Notes: a model not told the origin generated them from the letters alone. A stretch of 64,000 nt of DNA from CAIKZZ01 sp036742455 (GCA_036742455.1 DAINQU010000004.1:1-64000); one strand, 5' to 3'; shown: positions 8,195 through 17,722, counted from the first letter of the stretch. A program made the numbers and translations.

Positions 8195-10999
8195 TTATTT
8201 TGGAATTTTGTATTTGGCTTCTAGGCGGAAGCTGCGGCCAAACGGGTTGTAATTAAAGACGTTATACGGCTGATTCGTCAGGCCGTTATACGTATTGTCG
8301 GACGGCGGCATGGTGTTGCCGACGTTGATGATGGTTCCCGACACCTCAAGATTCGCTGACGCGGCATAGCGAACACTCACATTAAACAGCGTCCACGGAG
8401 CCAAGGTGCCTGCGCCGGCCGTGGCATACCCTTGTGCGTACAGGGTGGCGAGATTGTTCGGCGTACGTCCATTGCGTGTGAAATAGAGCGTGGAGCTGAA
8501 CGGGCCTTTATCCCAGGTGACCGACCCATTGACCTTCGATTTGAATTCCGTACTCCAATACGGGTTCGCAAGGTCGTCGATAAACGGGTCGCCAGCGTAT
8601 TGCTGATAGACGTGCTTGATCATATCGGTCCATGCCAGTTCGACATGGAAATCGCCGGCGACACCGGCATGCCATTGGTAATTGCCGGTCAAAGTGAACG
8701 CATCGACCGCTTCCTGCGACACGTTGACTTTCGGCGTGTAGACCTGGGTGATTTGCATCGTATTCGGGTCGCGTGTGACTTGCGCGAGCGCGGCAACACA
8801 GGTGGGTGAGTGAATGTCCAACTGTCCCAGTCGGCAAGACGCCTCGGTGCGCAACAGCTGGTCTACGCTTTGCTGGGACACTTCGTTATTGATCTTCCAG
8901 TGCAAGTAATCCAAATCAATGGACATCCGGGCCACCGGTGCCCAGACGAGCCCGGCATTCCAGACGTCCGCATTGATGGGCTGCAGATGGGTGTTACCCG
9001 ACGTCTGACCGAAAACCGATCCGGACGGGAAAGGGCAATTGGCCAGATTCGACCCGGTGTAGCCGTTGATGCTGCACAAGTAATAGTCCGTTGCGCCCGT
9101 GTAGAAGCCGCTGAGACCCTGGAATTCGTCCGACAGCGTCGGTGCCTTAAACGCGGTTCCATAACGGAAGCGAGCGAGTACGGAGTTGACCGGACGGAAC
9201 TCTACGCCCAAGTTGTACGTGGCCTTATCGACCGTATCGCCGGCGACTTTATAGGCGTCGTAACGCCCGGAGGCGTTGATCGTCACCATGTTGACCACCG
9301 GCAGTCGCAGTTCGGTCGTGACCGCAGAGCGGGTACGGTCACCGTACGATGCGCCCGACGAGGTGTAGCCGAAGAACTCGTTCGTGGCGAAACCCGAGTC
9401 GGGGATGTATTCCCACGCCTGGCGTCCACCTTCCACAACGACGGCAATGCCGGCATCGCCGCCGGGTAGCTTGAACAACGAACCGTTCGTCAGTTGTCCG
9501 CGGAACAACGTGTTCTCGGTTTGTGAGTGGTTATGGAAGTAGCCACTGAAGCTGGCAAATTGGCTCGGCGTGATCGGCTTATAAAATGACGCGTAATCCG
9601 GAGTAAAGGTTGATACGCCAAAGCCGTACGGATCCGGACCAAGGTTGGGCCCGAAGATCGGTGCGTAAAACGCCAATAATTGGTCGGTTAACTGAGTGAA
9701 CGTATTCTCAGTCAGCTTTTGCTGATTAAAGGTGGCACTGACGTCGTACGACCAGCCGTGGCTGATTGCGCCTTTGGCGCCGACGGTTCCACGGAACAGG
9801 TCGGTTACGCTCGAACTGTCCGTCGCATTCAGGTCGCCGATTTCCTCCGGCGAAAAGATGTGCTGCATGTTGACCAAATCGTCAACGTGGGGATCGTAGT
9901 AGTAGCTGTATGCACTGTTGACGTAGGTCGTATTGAAGGAGCCCCCGCCATTTGAGTAGTACGTCTTGTCATGACTGACGAGGACGTCGGCATAGAGGCT
10001 GGCGTGAGAGTTCACATCAAACGTCGCGCGACCGTAGGCCTGCGTCGTTTCGTTGCCGTTGGCTAACGTGTAGTAACCGGCTTTCGTGGTGCCGCAGTAT
10101 TGGCCGCGGTTCGGCCGCGAATACAGCTGTGCGGATCCGCCGAACTGTCCGCTCACGTTGGCGCAATTCGCGGGGTCGTCAAAATAATAGGTGTTGGTGT
10201 AGTTGCCGTTCGGGCCGAACAGTCCGTATACGAGCCAGTCCCGTTCAGCCGTTTGTGCCGATGTGCCGTTGGCAAAATAGTTGGATGTGATACCGCGCTG
10301 GTACCCCCATATCGGCAACGTGTTGTCGTATTGAACGCCGCCCATCAAATGCAATCGACCGACATCAAACCCGTCGGAAATTGAAAAAGTTTTCGAAATT
10401 CCGCCCCCGGTAGCACCGAAGCCGTATTTGGCGTCGGCCTCCAAGCCCTCGACTTTCTTTTTCAGAACAATATTGACGACACCCGCAATGGCGTCTGATC
10501 CGTACAACGAGGACTGCCCACCCGGCAAAATGTCGATATGGTCGACGAGTGACATCGGGATCCCGCCGATGCTCGTAAAGGTGTCCGTGCCGTTATACAA
10601 GGCCGGATAGTCGGAAAATGGGAGACCGTCGACGAGATACTTCACGTAGCTTGGGGATAACCCAAACATGCTGAGCGTCTTAGCGCCCTGCGTGAAGCCA
10701 TAGGAAAATTGCGAGCCCTGAACGGAGCCGGTCGAAAACGCACTTTGCTGTAGTGCATCGGCAATGCTGGAGAAACCGCGCACCTGAAGATCGTCGGCAG
10801 TGATGACGGTGACCGGTGTCGCCGTCTCAATTTTCGATTGAGGAATCAGGGTGCCGGTGACAACAACCTCCTCGAGGCTGTCCGCTGGCGGGTTCGACCG
10901 GCTGGGGTCGGCGAGAACGCCTTGCGCGGCCAGCGCGAGCAGCATCGCGGTGTACAGGCGGTGCGGTGTCCTCACAAACGAATTCGAAAATCGGTTCAT
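8195..10999 (-). CDS. TonB-dependent outer-membrane receptor
   Basis: A 934-aa receptor. Signal peptide MNRFSNSFVRTPHRLYTAML followed by ALAAQGVLA. Next comes a TonB-box-like EEVVVTGTLIPQ (about residues 43-54), then a plug domain (TPVTVITADDLQVRGFSSIADALQ to SLYGSDAIAGVVNIVLKKK). A long beta-barrel ends in FGRSFRLEAKYKIPK, with alternating aromatic residues as in outer-membrane proteins but a terminal Lys where a Phe is usual. It imports a large ligand with energy from TonB-ExbBD. No FecR-type signalling extension is present. Neighbouring peptidase and amidohydrolase genes suggest peptide or other organic nutrients in place of a siderophore, which is inference. Confidence 0.92.
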   Translation of the reverse strand: MNRFSNSFVRTPHRLYTAMLLALAAQGVLADPSRSNPPADSLEEVVVTGTLIPQSKIETATPVTVITADDLQVRGFSSIADALQQSAFSTGSVQGSQFSYGFTQGAKTLSMFGLSPSYVKYLVDGLPFSDYPALYNGTDTFTSIGGIPMSLVDHIDILPGGQSSLYGSDAIAGVVNIVLKKKVEGLEADAKYGFGATGGGISKTFSISDGFDVGRLHLMGGVQYDNTLPIWGYQRGITSNYFANGTSAQTAERDWLVYGLFGPNGNYTNTYYFDDPANCANVSGQFGGSAQLYSRPNRGQYCGTTKAGYYTLANGNETTQAYGRATFDVNSHASLYADVLVSHDKTYYSNGGGSFNTTYVNSAYSYYYDPHVDDLVNMQHIFSPEEIGDLNATDSSSVTDLFRGTVGAKGAISHGWSYDVSATFNQQKLTENTFTQLTDQLLAFYAPIFGPNLGPDPYGFGVSTFTPDYASFYKPITPSQFASFSGYFHNHSQTENTLFRGQLTNGSLFKLPGGDAGIAVVVEGGRQAWEYIPDSGFATNEFFGYTSSGASYGDRTRSAVTTELRLPVVNMVTINASGRYDAYKVAGDTVDKATYNLGVEFRPVNSVLARFRYGTAFKAPTLSDEFQGLSGFYTGATDYYLCSINGYTGSNLANCPFPSGSVFGQTSGNTHLQPINADVWNAGLVWAPVARMSIDLDYLHWKINNEVSQQSVDQLLRTEASCRLGQLDIHSPTCVAALAQVTRDPNTMQITQVYTPKVNVSQEAVDAFTLTGNYQWHAGVAGDFHVELAWTDMIKHVYQQYAGDPFIDDLANPYWSTEFKSKVNGSVTWDKGPFSSTLYFTRNGRTPNNLATLYAQGYATAGAGTLAPWTLFNVSVRYAASANLEVSGTIINVGNTMPPSDNTYNGLTNQPYNVFNYNPFGRSFRLEAKYKIPK

Positions 11000-11282
11000 T
11001 GGGGTCTCCGAAGTTTTCGGGCAACGCGGCGAGATAATCCCGCCTTACGCATTCATCTATTCGTAACAGATTATTTGCGCGTGTTGCAACAATGAAACGA
11101 TTGGCGCTGTACTGGACGTCGCGCGATTGGAGGGCTGATGGCGCGGAATAAGGCCCTTAAAAATAAAGGCTTACAAGCTAGCGATCGGAGGCTGAATGCC
11201 CGAGTGAATCGTTGGCTATTTGCAACGAAAAATCTCACGGCGCGCTAGCTATCGCCGAAGTCCAGCGGGCACCTCCGATGCC

Positions 11283-12554
11283 TTACGGCAGCATTTTGTA
11301 AATCTGGCCACCCTTCATGACAAATGGGACCGTCTTTAAAGTCTGAATGTCCGCGAGTGGATTTCCCTCGACGGCGATGATGTCGGCGTAGTACCCGGGT
11401 TTCAGTTGGCCAATCTGATCCGGCCAACCGAGGATTCGTGCCCCGTTAATCAGGTCGGCTTGCAGCACGGACGCGGGCGTCAGTCCATTTTGGACCATGA
11501 GCTCGAATTCGCGAGCCTGTGTACCGTGCTGGAACGGTCCCACATCCGAGCCGACGGCGAAGGGAATGCCGGCTCTGACCTGCTTGGCGAACTCCTTGAG
11601 CTTGTACTGATAGATGGCGGTGTTCGCAGCGTTCTCGGTCGCACTGGACGAATGGGTGGTGAAGTATTCGTACCATGTGAGCGTAGGAACCGCCGGTATC
11701 TGCTTTGCCTTCATGAGAGACATCGTCGCGTCGCTCAGCTGCAATGCATGGTCTATAGAAATCACGCCGGCCTCTGCCGCATAACCCGTGCCGGGTTCGC
11801 CGGTTGCATGCACGGCGACGACCGTTCCCATCCGAGCGGCCTCTTCCACCGCCGCTTTCAATTGTGCCGCGGTGTATTGAAACGGCGTATGCAGTGTCCC
11901 GTTGACGATTTCGTCCGGACCCGTTTCGTAGATTTTGGCGAAATCGGATCCTTCCTTGTGCTGCTGACGCATGACGCGAACGATCTCTTCGGAGCTGTTC
12001 GCGTAGTCCGCATTCGACGGTACATGGGCGCCCGGGTTGTAGGCGATCGCGTCTTCATGCCCACCCAAGATATCGATCGCGTTACCGGAAACGCGCAGCC
12101 GGGGTCCGGGGTAGACGCCGCGATTGATGGCATCTCGGACGGCGCTGTCAGCGGATGTAGCGCCTTCACTGCCCATATCGCGTTCGGCGGTGAATCCGGC
12201 ATTCAGGTCATCCGCCGCTGCTTTGAGCGCAGAGATGGTTCGCGCCGGCACGGACTCTTGCACCGTCTGTAGGTCTTCCGCGCCGGGATGCAGGAACAAA
12301 TGCACATGCGCATCGATGAGGCCAGGCATCAACGTGCGTTGTCCCAGATCAATCACGCGGGTACCGGTGGGGTGCGCGACGCTAGTGCCCACCTCGACGA
12401 TTCTGTCATCGTCAATGCGAATTTCAGCTGGCGACACGAGTTTGCCGGCCGCCACGTCAAGGTAATGCGTCGCTTTGAGCACGATCGGCTCTGCAACGGC
12501 GGTGGCAGACACGGCACACGTGAGGACAGCGATGAGACGACGCACAGGCGACAT
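11283..12554 (-). CDS. Exported metal-dependent amidohydrolase (imidazolonepropionase/prolidase-like)
   Basis: A 423-aa amidohydrolase-superfamily TIM-barrel protein with an N-terminal signal peptide (cut near AVAEP). Metal ligands visible are H83 and H85 in LIDAHVHLF, the probable carboxylated Lys in DFAKIYETG, the His residues of VAVHATG and SIDHALQL, and the Asp of AVGSDVGPF. The C-terminal LKPGYYADIIAVEGNPLADI strand is the usual small beta-domain. Such periplasmic members are often Xaa-Pro dipeptidases or arginine/lysine carboxypeptidases. ATG 12554 has GGGAG seven bases upstream and begins a proper signal peptide, unlike the longer frame. It diverges from the second TonB receptor. Confidence 0.87.
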   Translation of the reverse strand: MSPVRRLIAVLTCAVSATAVAEPIVLKATHYLDVAAGKLVSPAEIRIDDDRIVEVGTSVAHPTGTRVIDLGQRTLMPGLIDAHVHLFLHPGAEDLQTVQESVPARTISALKAAADDLNAGFTAERDMGSEGATSADSAVRDAINRGVYPGPRLRVSGNAIDILGGHEDAIAYNPGAHVPSNADYANSSEEIVRVMRQQHKEGSDFAKIYETGPDEIVNGTLHTPFQYTAAQLKAAVEEAARMGTVVAVHATGEPGTGYAAEAGVISIDHALQLSDATMSLMKAKQIPAVPTLTWYEYFTTHSSSATENAANTAIYQYKLKEFAKQVRAGIPFAVGSDVGPFQHGTQAREFELMVQNGLTPASVLQADLINGARILGWPDQIGQLKPGYYADIIAVEGNPLADIQTLKTVPFVMKGGQIYKMLP

Positions 12555-12722
12555 AGCGGCTCCCGAATGAATCAACCTGACCGCACTGTAGCCGAAGGCG
12601 GTCGCGAGTGGACAGTCGGTCTCGGTAGAACGAGCAAGCCAGCCGGGACGCGCCCTAAATGAGTGCAAAGCGATCTGTACGGGCCCTGTCATGGTGCAAT
12701 CATGGACAGGTATTGGACTTCT

Positions 12723-12750
12723 TTGTCATTTATGAGACAAATGATGACAA
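12723..12750. promoter_or_regulatory. Inverted repeat in the amidohydrolase/receptor divergent region
   Basis: TTGTCATTT at 12723-12731 and AAATGATGACAA at 12739-12750 form an almost perfect inverted repeat, with a single extra base in one arm, around a 7-nt centre. A -35-like TTGGAC lies at 12713-12718. Placement between two divergently transcribed genes fits a regulator binding site, but the regulator is unknown. Confidence 0.35.
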
Positions 12751-12816
12751 GGCTCAGTTGGCGTCCATGGCGCCGACCTCACACGATCGATCGTCATTCA
12801 GGAGGTTCACTAACTC

Positions 12817-15294
12817 ATGGTCAATCAGCAATGGGAAGCGAATGCGATACAGTCATCGCGTACTCCGGTTTCCACCCACGTGACGCAGGTTCTGATGGCG
12901 ACGCGTCGGCCGTGGCTCGCTTGTGTCGTTGGTGCGTCGGCGGCTGCGGTAATGACCTCTGTCGCGATCGCGAGCGACGTGAGTTCGTCGACTGCCGATG
13001 AATCGGGGCTGACCGAAATCGTCGTGACTGCCGAAAAGGTCAAATCAACGATTTTGGATACGCCGATTTCGATCTCTGCGGTTTCGGGTGCGCAATTGAC
13101 GGCGGCGGGTATCACGAGCATCGAGTCGCTGGCACGGGACGTGCCGGGTTTGTCGATGCGCTCAGCCGGCCCCGGTTTAACGGAATACGAAGCGCGAGGA
13201 CTCGCCTCCAATGGCGGCGCCGCTCCGACGGTGGGCTTCTATCTCGATGAAATCCCGCTTTCGCCGCCCGCCCTGTCGCAGTCCGGCAAAGTCGTTATTG
13301 ACCCGAATCTGTACGACGTCGAGCGCGTGGAAGTCCTGCGCGGCCCACAAGGCACGCTCTACGGCTCAAGTTCGATGGGCGGCACGGTGAAGGTCGTGAC
13401 GGCGCAGCCGAAACTGAACGTGTTCGAGGGCTCCGTTCAGGGCACGGTGTCCGACACAACGGGCGGTGGCGGTAATTACTCCGGCGCGTTCATGTTGAAC
13501 ATCCCGTTCGGCGATAAGTTGGCGCTGCGCGTGGTGGCGAGCGACTTGTATCGCAGTGGCTGGATCGACCTCGTCAATTTGGGTTCGAATTTCCCGTTCC
13601 CCACGACCGTACCGAATCAGTTCAGTCAGACGCTCTCGTCCGTGACGCCGGTGAGCGTGATCAAGGGCGCTAATGACGAGCGCCTCTGGGGTGGCCGCGC
13701 CACGATCCTGTTCCAACCCACGGATGACCTGTCGATTACCGCCATGGCATTCAAACAATCCATGGTCCTCGGGGGGTACGACTTGGTGGACGGCCAGCCC
13801 ACGAGCCCGTCGCCGAGTGCAGTGTCCAATGCGCACTACAGTGCGTTTTCCTTCCGGGAAGGCGTGCACGACAGCATCAGCATTTTTGGCCTCACGATTA
13901 ATGCGAATCTGGGGTTTGCCGATCTGACGAGTGCGACGTCGTACTTTGATCGTTTGGGTTGGCAGACCCAGGACGCCTCCGAGTCGGTGTATCTCGCGAA
14001 CGGTGGCGGAACGCCATTGGTTCCGATTCCCTACTCGGAAGTCGATCCGTCGCGTCAGTTCACGCAGGAATTGCGACTCACCTCGCACGACGGCGGTGCA
14101 CTGCATTGGGTCGCGGGGGCCTATTACAGCCATCTGCATTCGATTTGGAACGAAATCAGCAACAACGCCGCCTTACTCCCGTCGGGTGAGGCGCCGACTG
14201 CTCAGAATCTGTATTCGGATGCGTCGATCTTCACGTCCTACAATCCCTACGACGTCTCGCAATTTGCTCTTTTCGCGGACGGCTCGTACAAACTCACCGA
14301 TAAGCTGAAACTCGCGGCCGGCGTGCGTTGGTACAAATACGCGAGCCGCCAAGATGAAGTGTCGTGGGGCTTCGACGGTCCGAATGCCAGCGAGGCCGCT
14401 GCTTTTGCGAATGCGACAACGACGCGTGCTGCCGATCGGGGCTTCAATCCGCGCGTGAATTTGTCGTACGAGCCGACGAAGGATCTCAATTTGTACGCCA
14501 CGATTGCACGCGGCTTCCGGCCCGGTGGCGCGAACCAGATTCTGCCACCGCCCACGTCGCCGCCGTACTGTGCGCTACCGGGTCCGCTGAATTTCGGTCC
14601 GGATAGCGCTTGGAACTATGAGGTAGGTGAGAAAGCGAAGTTCCTAGACGGCCGCCTGTCGGTAAACGGGGATCTGTACTACATCAAGTGGCAAGGCGTT
14701 CAGCAGGTATACACGCTGTTGTGTGGCTATCAGTTCTACAACAACGCGGGCGACGGACGCGCGTTCGGTCCGGAACTCGAAGTGAGCGCAAAGCTTAACG
14801 ACGAGTGGAGCGTGACCTTCTCAGGGGCCTATACCGATTCGAAGATCACGAGCCCGAGCGCCGATTACCTCACATACCTCACGACGCAGGCCATTGTGGC
14901 GCCGGGTTCCCATGCGTACTGTCAAACGGCACAGGGTTGCACGGCACCGATTCTGAACGTGGCGAAGGATACGGCGAGCCTCACGCTCACGTATTCGACC
15001 CTCGTCTGGGACGGTTACAAACTGACCGGTCGGCTCTCCGACAGTTACACCGGGTCGTCGACTGACGTGGCGTACTACTACGGGTACACGTTGCCAGGCT
15101 ACAGCATCGCCAATGCGCGTCTGAGTCTGTCAAAAGACGCGTGGTCGGTGCACCTCTTCGTAGACAACCTGTCGAATACGAAGGCGCTCACCACGGCCAA
15201 CAACACGAGCTTCCAGTTCAACATCCCCGAAGTGGTCCGTTACTCAACGAATCAACCGAGGACGGCGGGCTTGCAGGTCAACTACAAGTTCTGA
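12817..15294 (+). CDS. TonB-dependent outer-membrane receptor (second)
   Basis: An 825-aa receptor with a long n-region and a hydrophobic core (about residues 30-52). The TonB box region LTEIVVTAEKVKSTILDTPI is followed by a plug (SISAVSGAQLTAAGITSIE to VLRGPQGTLYGSSSMGGTVK) and a barrel ending in TAGLQVNYKF, with the terminal phenylalanine used by the BAM complex. The plug style (RGPQGTLYG) resembles receptors in sphingomonad and steroid-degrader genomes, which often import organic molecules. ATG 12817 has AGGAGG eleven bases upstream. An internal ATG at 12895 would also leave an intact signal peptide. It is divergent from the exported amidohydrolase, its likely functional partner. Confidence 0.92.
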   Translation: MVNQQWEANAIQSSRTPVSTHVTQVLMATRRPWLACVVGASAAAVMTSVAIASDVSSSTADESGLTEIVVTAEKVKSTILDTPISISAVSGAQLTAAGITSIESLARDVPGLSMRSAGPGLTEYEARGLASNGGAAPTVGFYLDEIPLSPPALSQSGKVVIDPNLYDVERVEVLRGPQGTLYGSSSMGGTVKVVTAQPKLNVFEGSVQGTVSDTTGGGGNYSGAFMLNIPFGDKLALRVVASDLYRSGWIDLVNLGSNFPFPTTVPNQFSQTLSSVTPVSVIKGANDERLWGGRATILFQPTDDLSITAMAFKQSMVLGGYDLVDGQPTSPSPSAVSNAHYSAFSFREGVHDSISIFGLTINANLGFADLTSATSYFDRLGWQTQDASESVYLANGGGTPLVPIPYSEVDPSRQFTQELRLTSHDGGALHWVAGAYYSHLHSIWNEISNNAALLPSGEAPTAQNLYSDASIFTSYNPYDVSQFALFADGSYKLTDKLKLAAGVRWYKYASRQDEVSWGFDGPNASEAAAFANATTTRAADRGFNPRVNLSYEPTKDLNLYATIARGFRPGGANQILPPPTSPPYCALPGPLNFGPDSAWNYEVGEKAKFLDGRLSVNGDLYYIKWQGVQQVYTLLCGYQFYNNAGDGRAFGPELEVSAKLNDEWSVTFSGAYTDSKITSPSADYLTYLTTQAIVAPGSHAYCQTAQGCTAPILNVAKDTASLTLTYSTLVWDGYKLTGRLSDSYTGSSTDVAYYYGYTLPGYSIANARLSLSKDAWSVHLFVDNLSNTKALTTANNTSFQFNIPEVVRYSTNQPRTAGLQVNYKF

Positions 15295-15306
15295 ACCTCA
15301 GGACAC

Positions 15307-15335
15307 CCCGTGTCGGTGCCTGGCACCGACACGGG
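15307..15335. repeat. Perfect 14-bp palindromic hairpin with one-base centre
   Basis: Bases 15307-15320 (CCCGTGTCGGTGCC) are the exact reverse complement of 15322-15335, with one T between. It follows the receptor stop codon by about a dozen bases and lies in the convergent gap before the permease gene. There is no T-tract on either side. It could be a shared terminator or a copy of a dispersed palindromic repeat. Only one copy was noticed in this window. Confidence 0.6.
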
Positions 15336-15383
15336 CAATCCTGTTCCGAGGGGGGGATTCCGTTCCCCCGCCCTCTTTCGGGA

Positions 15384-16903
15384 TCAGAAGTAATCGGGCA
15401 ACGGCGCCTGACCGAGGCTTGGTTTCCAACGTAAGATCGGCCACGCCAAGGCGATCCAGGCAAGCGTCACGTATGGCCAGCAGTTGTTCGGCCAATCCGG
15501 GACCGGATAGACATTACGGAACAGGACCCACGCCAATAAGACAGGGCCCATGCCACAGAGCGCCGCCCATGCGTAACGGCGTTCCCGCTGGGATTCAACC
15601 ACTTCTGCGATACCCACACCGATGTAATCGAGCATGAGGGCGAGCACGGCGATGGTGCTGGTGTAGCTGTAAAAATTCCCGGGTCCCACAAAAGGGCCCC
15701 ACACGACGAACGGCACGATGTTTAAGACCGCGGTCATCGCAATCGCTCGCGTCGGTGTGCCGTGCGTGGGATGCACGAAGGTCAGAGGCGGTGACAGTCC
15801 GGCACGGCTGAGCGCGTACAAAATGCGCCCTCCGGCGGCGATCGCACCGATGGTGCCGGAAAAACACGTCGTGGCCGCTGCGAAATCCAAGGCTACCGAC
15901 AACCCGCTCGTCGCGTATTGCTTGGACAAGATGTCGAGAGGCGCCTCTGCGGTCGCCAGTTGATGGAGATGATCCATGCCAAAGCCGATGACTTCGCAAA
16001 ACGACACGACCGTATAAAAGACGGCGCACAGCAACACCGACCCGAATACGGCGATGGGGATTGCGCGGCGTGGATTAATCGCCTCCTCGCCAAGCGTCGT
16101 GGCCCCCTCAAAGCCGGAAAACGACAGGACGCTNNNNNNNNNNNNNNNNNNNNNNNNNNNNNNNNNNNNNNNNNNNNNNNNNNNNNNNNNNNNNNNNNNN
16201 NNNNNNNNNNNNNNNNNNNNNNNNNNNNNNNNNTCGCCTCCTCGCCAAGCGTCGTGGCCCCCTCAAAGCCGGAAAACGACAGGACGCTGAAGACCATGCC
16301 AAACCCGAGTCCCTTCCAGCCGTCGAATTCAGCCGTCGGTTTGAGTGTGGACAGGAAAGTCTGACCGGTAGGGTGTACTTGACTGACGATCGCAATACAC
16401 AGCGCCAAGATCGCGAGGATTGCGATGCCCTCAATCGCCAGCATGACGCGCCCTGCGAGGCGCATGTCTCGGTGCGCTAATGCCCACGCGATGCTCATGG
16501 CCGACAGACCGATCCAGAGCCATGCGAGTTCGGGTACAGGGACACCGAGGGTGCGTAGCGCCGCGGCACTAAAACTCCCGACCAGCGCCGCAAAACTGGT
16601 GCCAAACATTAGGTAGGAGAGATACAACGCCCACCCCGCTACAAAACCGATGCGAGGGCCAAAGGTGTGCGTGATGTAGGCGTAGGCTGAACCCGCGTTG
16701 GCAACCCGATGCGCGAACGCCATAAACGAGAGTGCGACCAGTCCCGTCGCAACGGCGGCAATCAGGAAGGCCAACGGAGCCGCGCGACCGGCTGCGCCGA
16801 CGACGAGGGTGATATTGAAAGCCGCGGTGACTGTCGGCGCGACAATGGCGAGGGATAAGCCTAACGCTTCGACAAGGGTAAGCCGCTTTATCAGTGCCGT
16901 CAT
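15384..16903 (-). CDS. APC-family amino acid/polyamine permease, interrupted by an assembly gap
   Basis: An inner-membrane APC-superfamily transporter. The part before the gap (from 16903) gives MTALIKRLTLVEALGLSLAI onward to SFSGFEGATTLGEEA, the TM1 and TM6 signatures of the family. The part after it continues INPRRAIPIAVFGSVLLCAV to the end. As printed, 100 N plus a repeated 55 bases break the frame (155 bases, not a multiple of three). Dropping one 55-base copy and the N run gives a continuous 454-aa protein with about 12 membrane segments, the normal size. The gene is therefore most likely intact in the organism. It lies beside the nitrogen-compound operon and may import its substrate. 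Confidence 0.85.
16079..16133. repeat. 55-base duplicated contig end, copy 1
   Basis: These 55 bases (TCGCCTCCTCGCC to ACAGGACGCT) recur exactly at 16234-16288, directly across the N run. They code for the GFEGATTLGEEA segment of the permease, which occurs once in a normal protein. The duplication is best explained by two contigs whose ends overlap. Confidence 0.9.
16134..16233. other. Run of exactly 100 N (assembly gap)
   Basis: One hundred undetermined bases, the usual filler for a scaffold gap of unknown size. Because both flanks are the same 55 bases and the permease frame is restored by overlapping them, no sequence appears to be missing here. Confidence 0.97.
16234..16288. repeat. 55-base duplicated contig end, copy 2
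   Basis: Exact second copy of 16079-16133 on the other side of the N run. See that entry for the interpretation. Confidence 0.9.
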
Positions 16904-17017
16904 CGGTCCGTATCCGTAACAGTGGAAGCTCGATCATAGCCGTATCCGGTCGCCTGTCGCGCGCCGGTCAGCGCTTGCGTAGACTCCGGCTCAACACGGT
17001 TAGACGCGGAGACGTCG

Positions 17018-17722
17018 ATGGCTGACTCGCCCCACTGGAAGACCGATTTTCGCACGCTCTACTATGCGGATGCGCCGGAGCCCGCCGATCCTGTCCTCGA
17101 ACGCGGGAAGGTAGCGCTGCTCGTCATCGACATGCAGAACGTCTACCTACAGCGTCCCGACCCGACGACGCTGGACCCGCGCGCGCGGCGCGCCTACGAC
17201 GCGTGGACGCCCTTTCACGAACGGATGCGCGGCCAGGTGATTCCGACGCTACGCCGGCTGATCGAACGATTTCGCAACGACGGGCACGAAGTACTGTACG
17301 CGCGCATCGCCTGCCACACGCGGGACGGCCGCGACCGTTCACTGTCACAGAAACTCCCAGGCTGGAACAACTTACTCCTGCCCAAAAATGAGTGGGAGTC
17401 GCAGGTGCTGCCGGAGTTGGCACCTGAGGGCGACGAGATCGTTGTCACGAAGACGACCGATTCGGCGCTGACCGGCACAAATTTGCGGTTGATCTTGACG
17501 AACCTGGGTGTTCAACACGTGGTCTGCGCGGGCATCTTTACGGACCAGTGCGTCGCATCCACGGTCCGTAGTCTGGCCGACGAGAGTTTTCAAGTGACGG
17601 TGATCCACGACGCGTGCGCCGCCGCGACCGACGAGCTCCATCGACAGGAGCTCGCCATCATCAACATGATCTATTGCAACGTAATGAGCGCGGACGACCT
17701 CATCGGTTACCTCCCCGACTAG
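17018..17722 (+). CDS. Isochorismatase-fold cysteine hydrolase
   Basis: A 234-aa amidase of the isochorismatase/nicotinamidase superfamily. The catalytic triad is visible: D38 in LLVIDMQNVY, K145 in VVTKTTDSAL, and C178 in FTDQCVASTVR, with the usual cis-peptide region before the cysteine. Family members hydrolyse small amides such as nicotinamide, N-carbamoylsarcosine, biuret or ureidoacrylate. The protein shares distinctive strings (DGRDRSL, TDQCV) with the neighbour at 17719-18390, so the two are paralogues facing each other. ATG 17018 has GGAG at good spacing. Its TAG stop shares the CTAG tetranucleotide with the stop of the opposing gene. Confidence 0.87.
   Translation: MADSPHWKTDFRTLYYADAPEPADPVLERGKVALLVIDMQNVYLQRPDPTTLDPRARRAYDAWTPFHERMRGQVIPTLRRLIERFRNDGHEVLYARIACHTRDGRDRSLSQKLPGWNNLLLPKNEWESQVLPELAPEGDEIVVTKTTDSALTGTNLRLILTNLGVQHVVCAGIFTDQCVASTVRSLADESFQVTVIHDACAAATDELHRQELAIINMIYCNVMSADDLIGYLPD

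Noticed and set aside
8810..9469. 219-aa open frame on the + strand inside the first TonB receptor
   Set aside because: It lies wholly within a well-supported receptor gene on the other strand and has no family motif or ribosome-binding site.
11406..12272. 288-aa open frame on the + strand opposite the amidohydrolase
   Set aside because: Shadow of a recognised amidohydrolase; composition is Arg/Gly-rich as expected for an antisense frame.
13366..14139. 257-aa open frame on the - strand inside the second TonB receptor
   Set aside because: Arg/His-rich antisense shadow of a clear TonB receptor.
15893..16903. A frameshifted permease pseudogene
   Set aside because: The break coincides with the N run and a duplicated 55-base contig end; collapsing it restores the frame, so an assembly fault is the better explanation.
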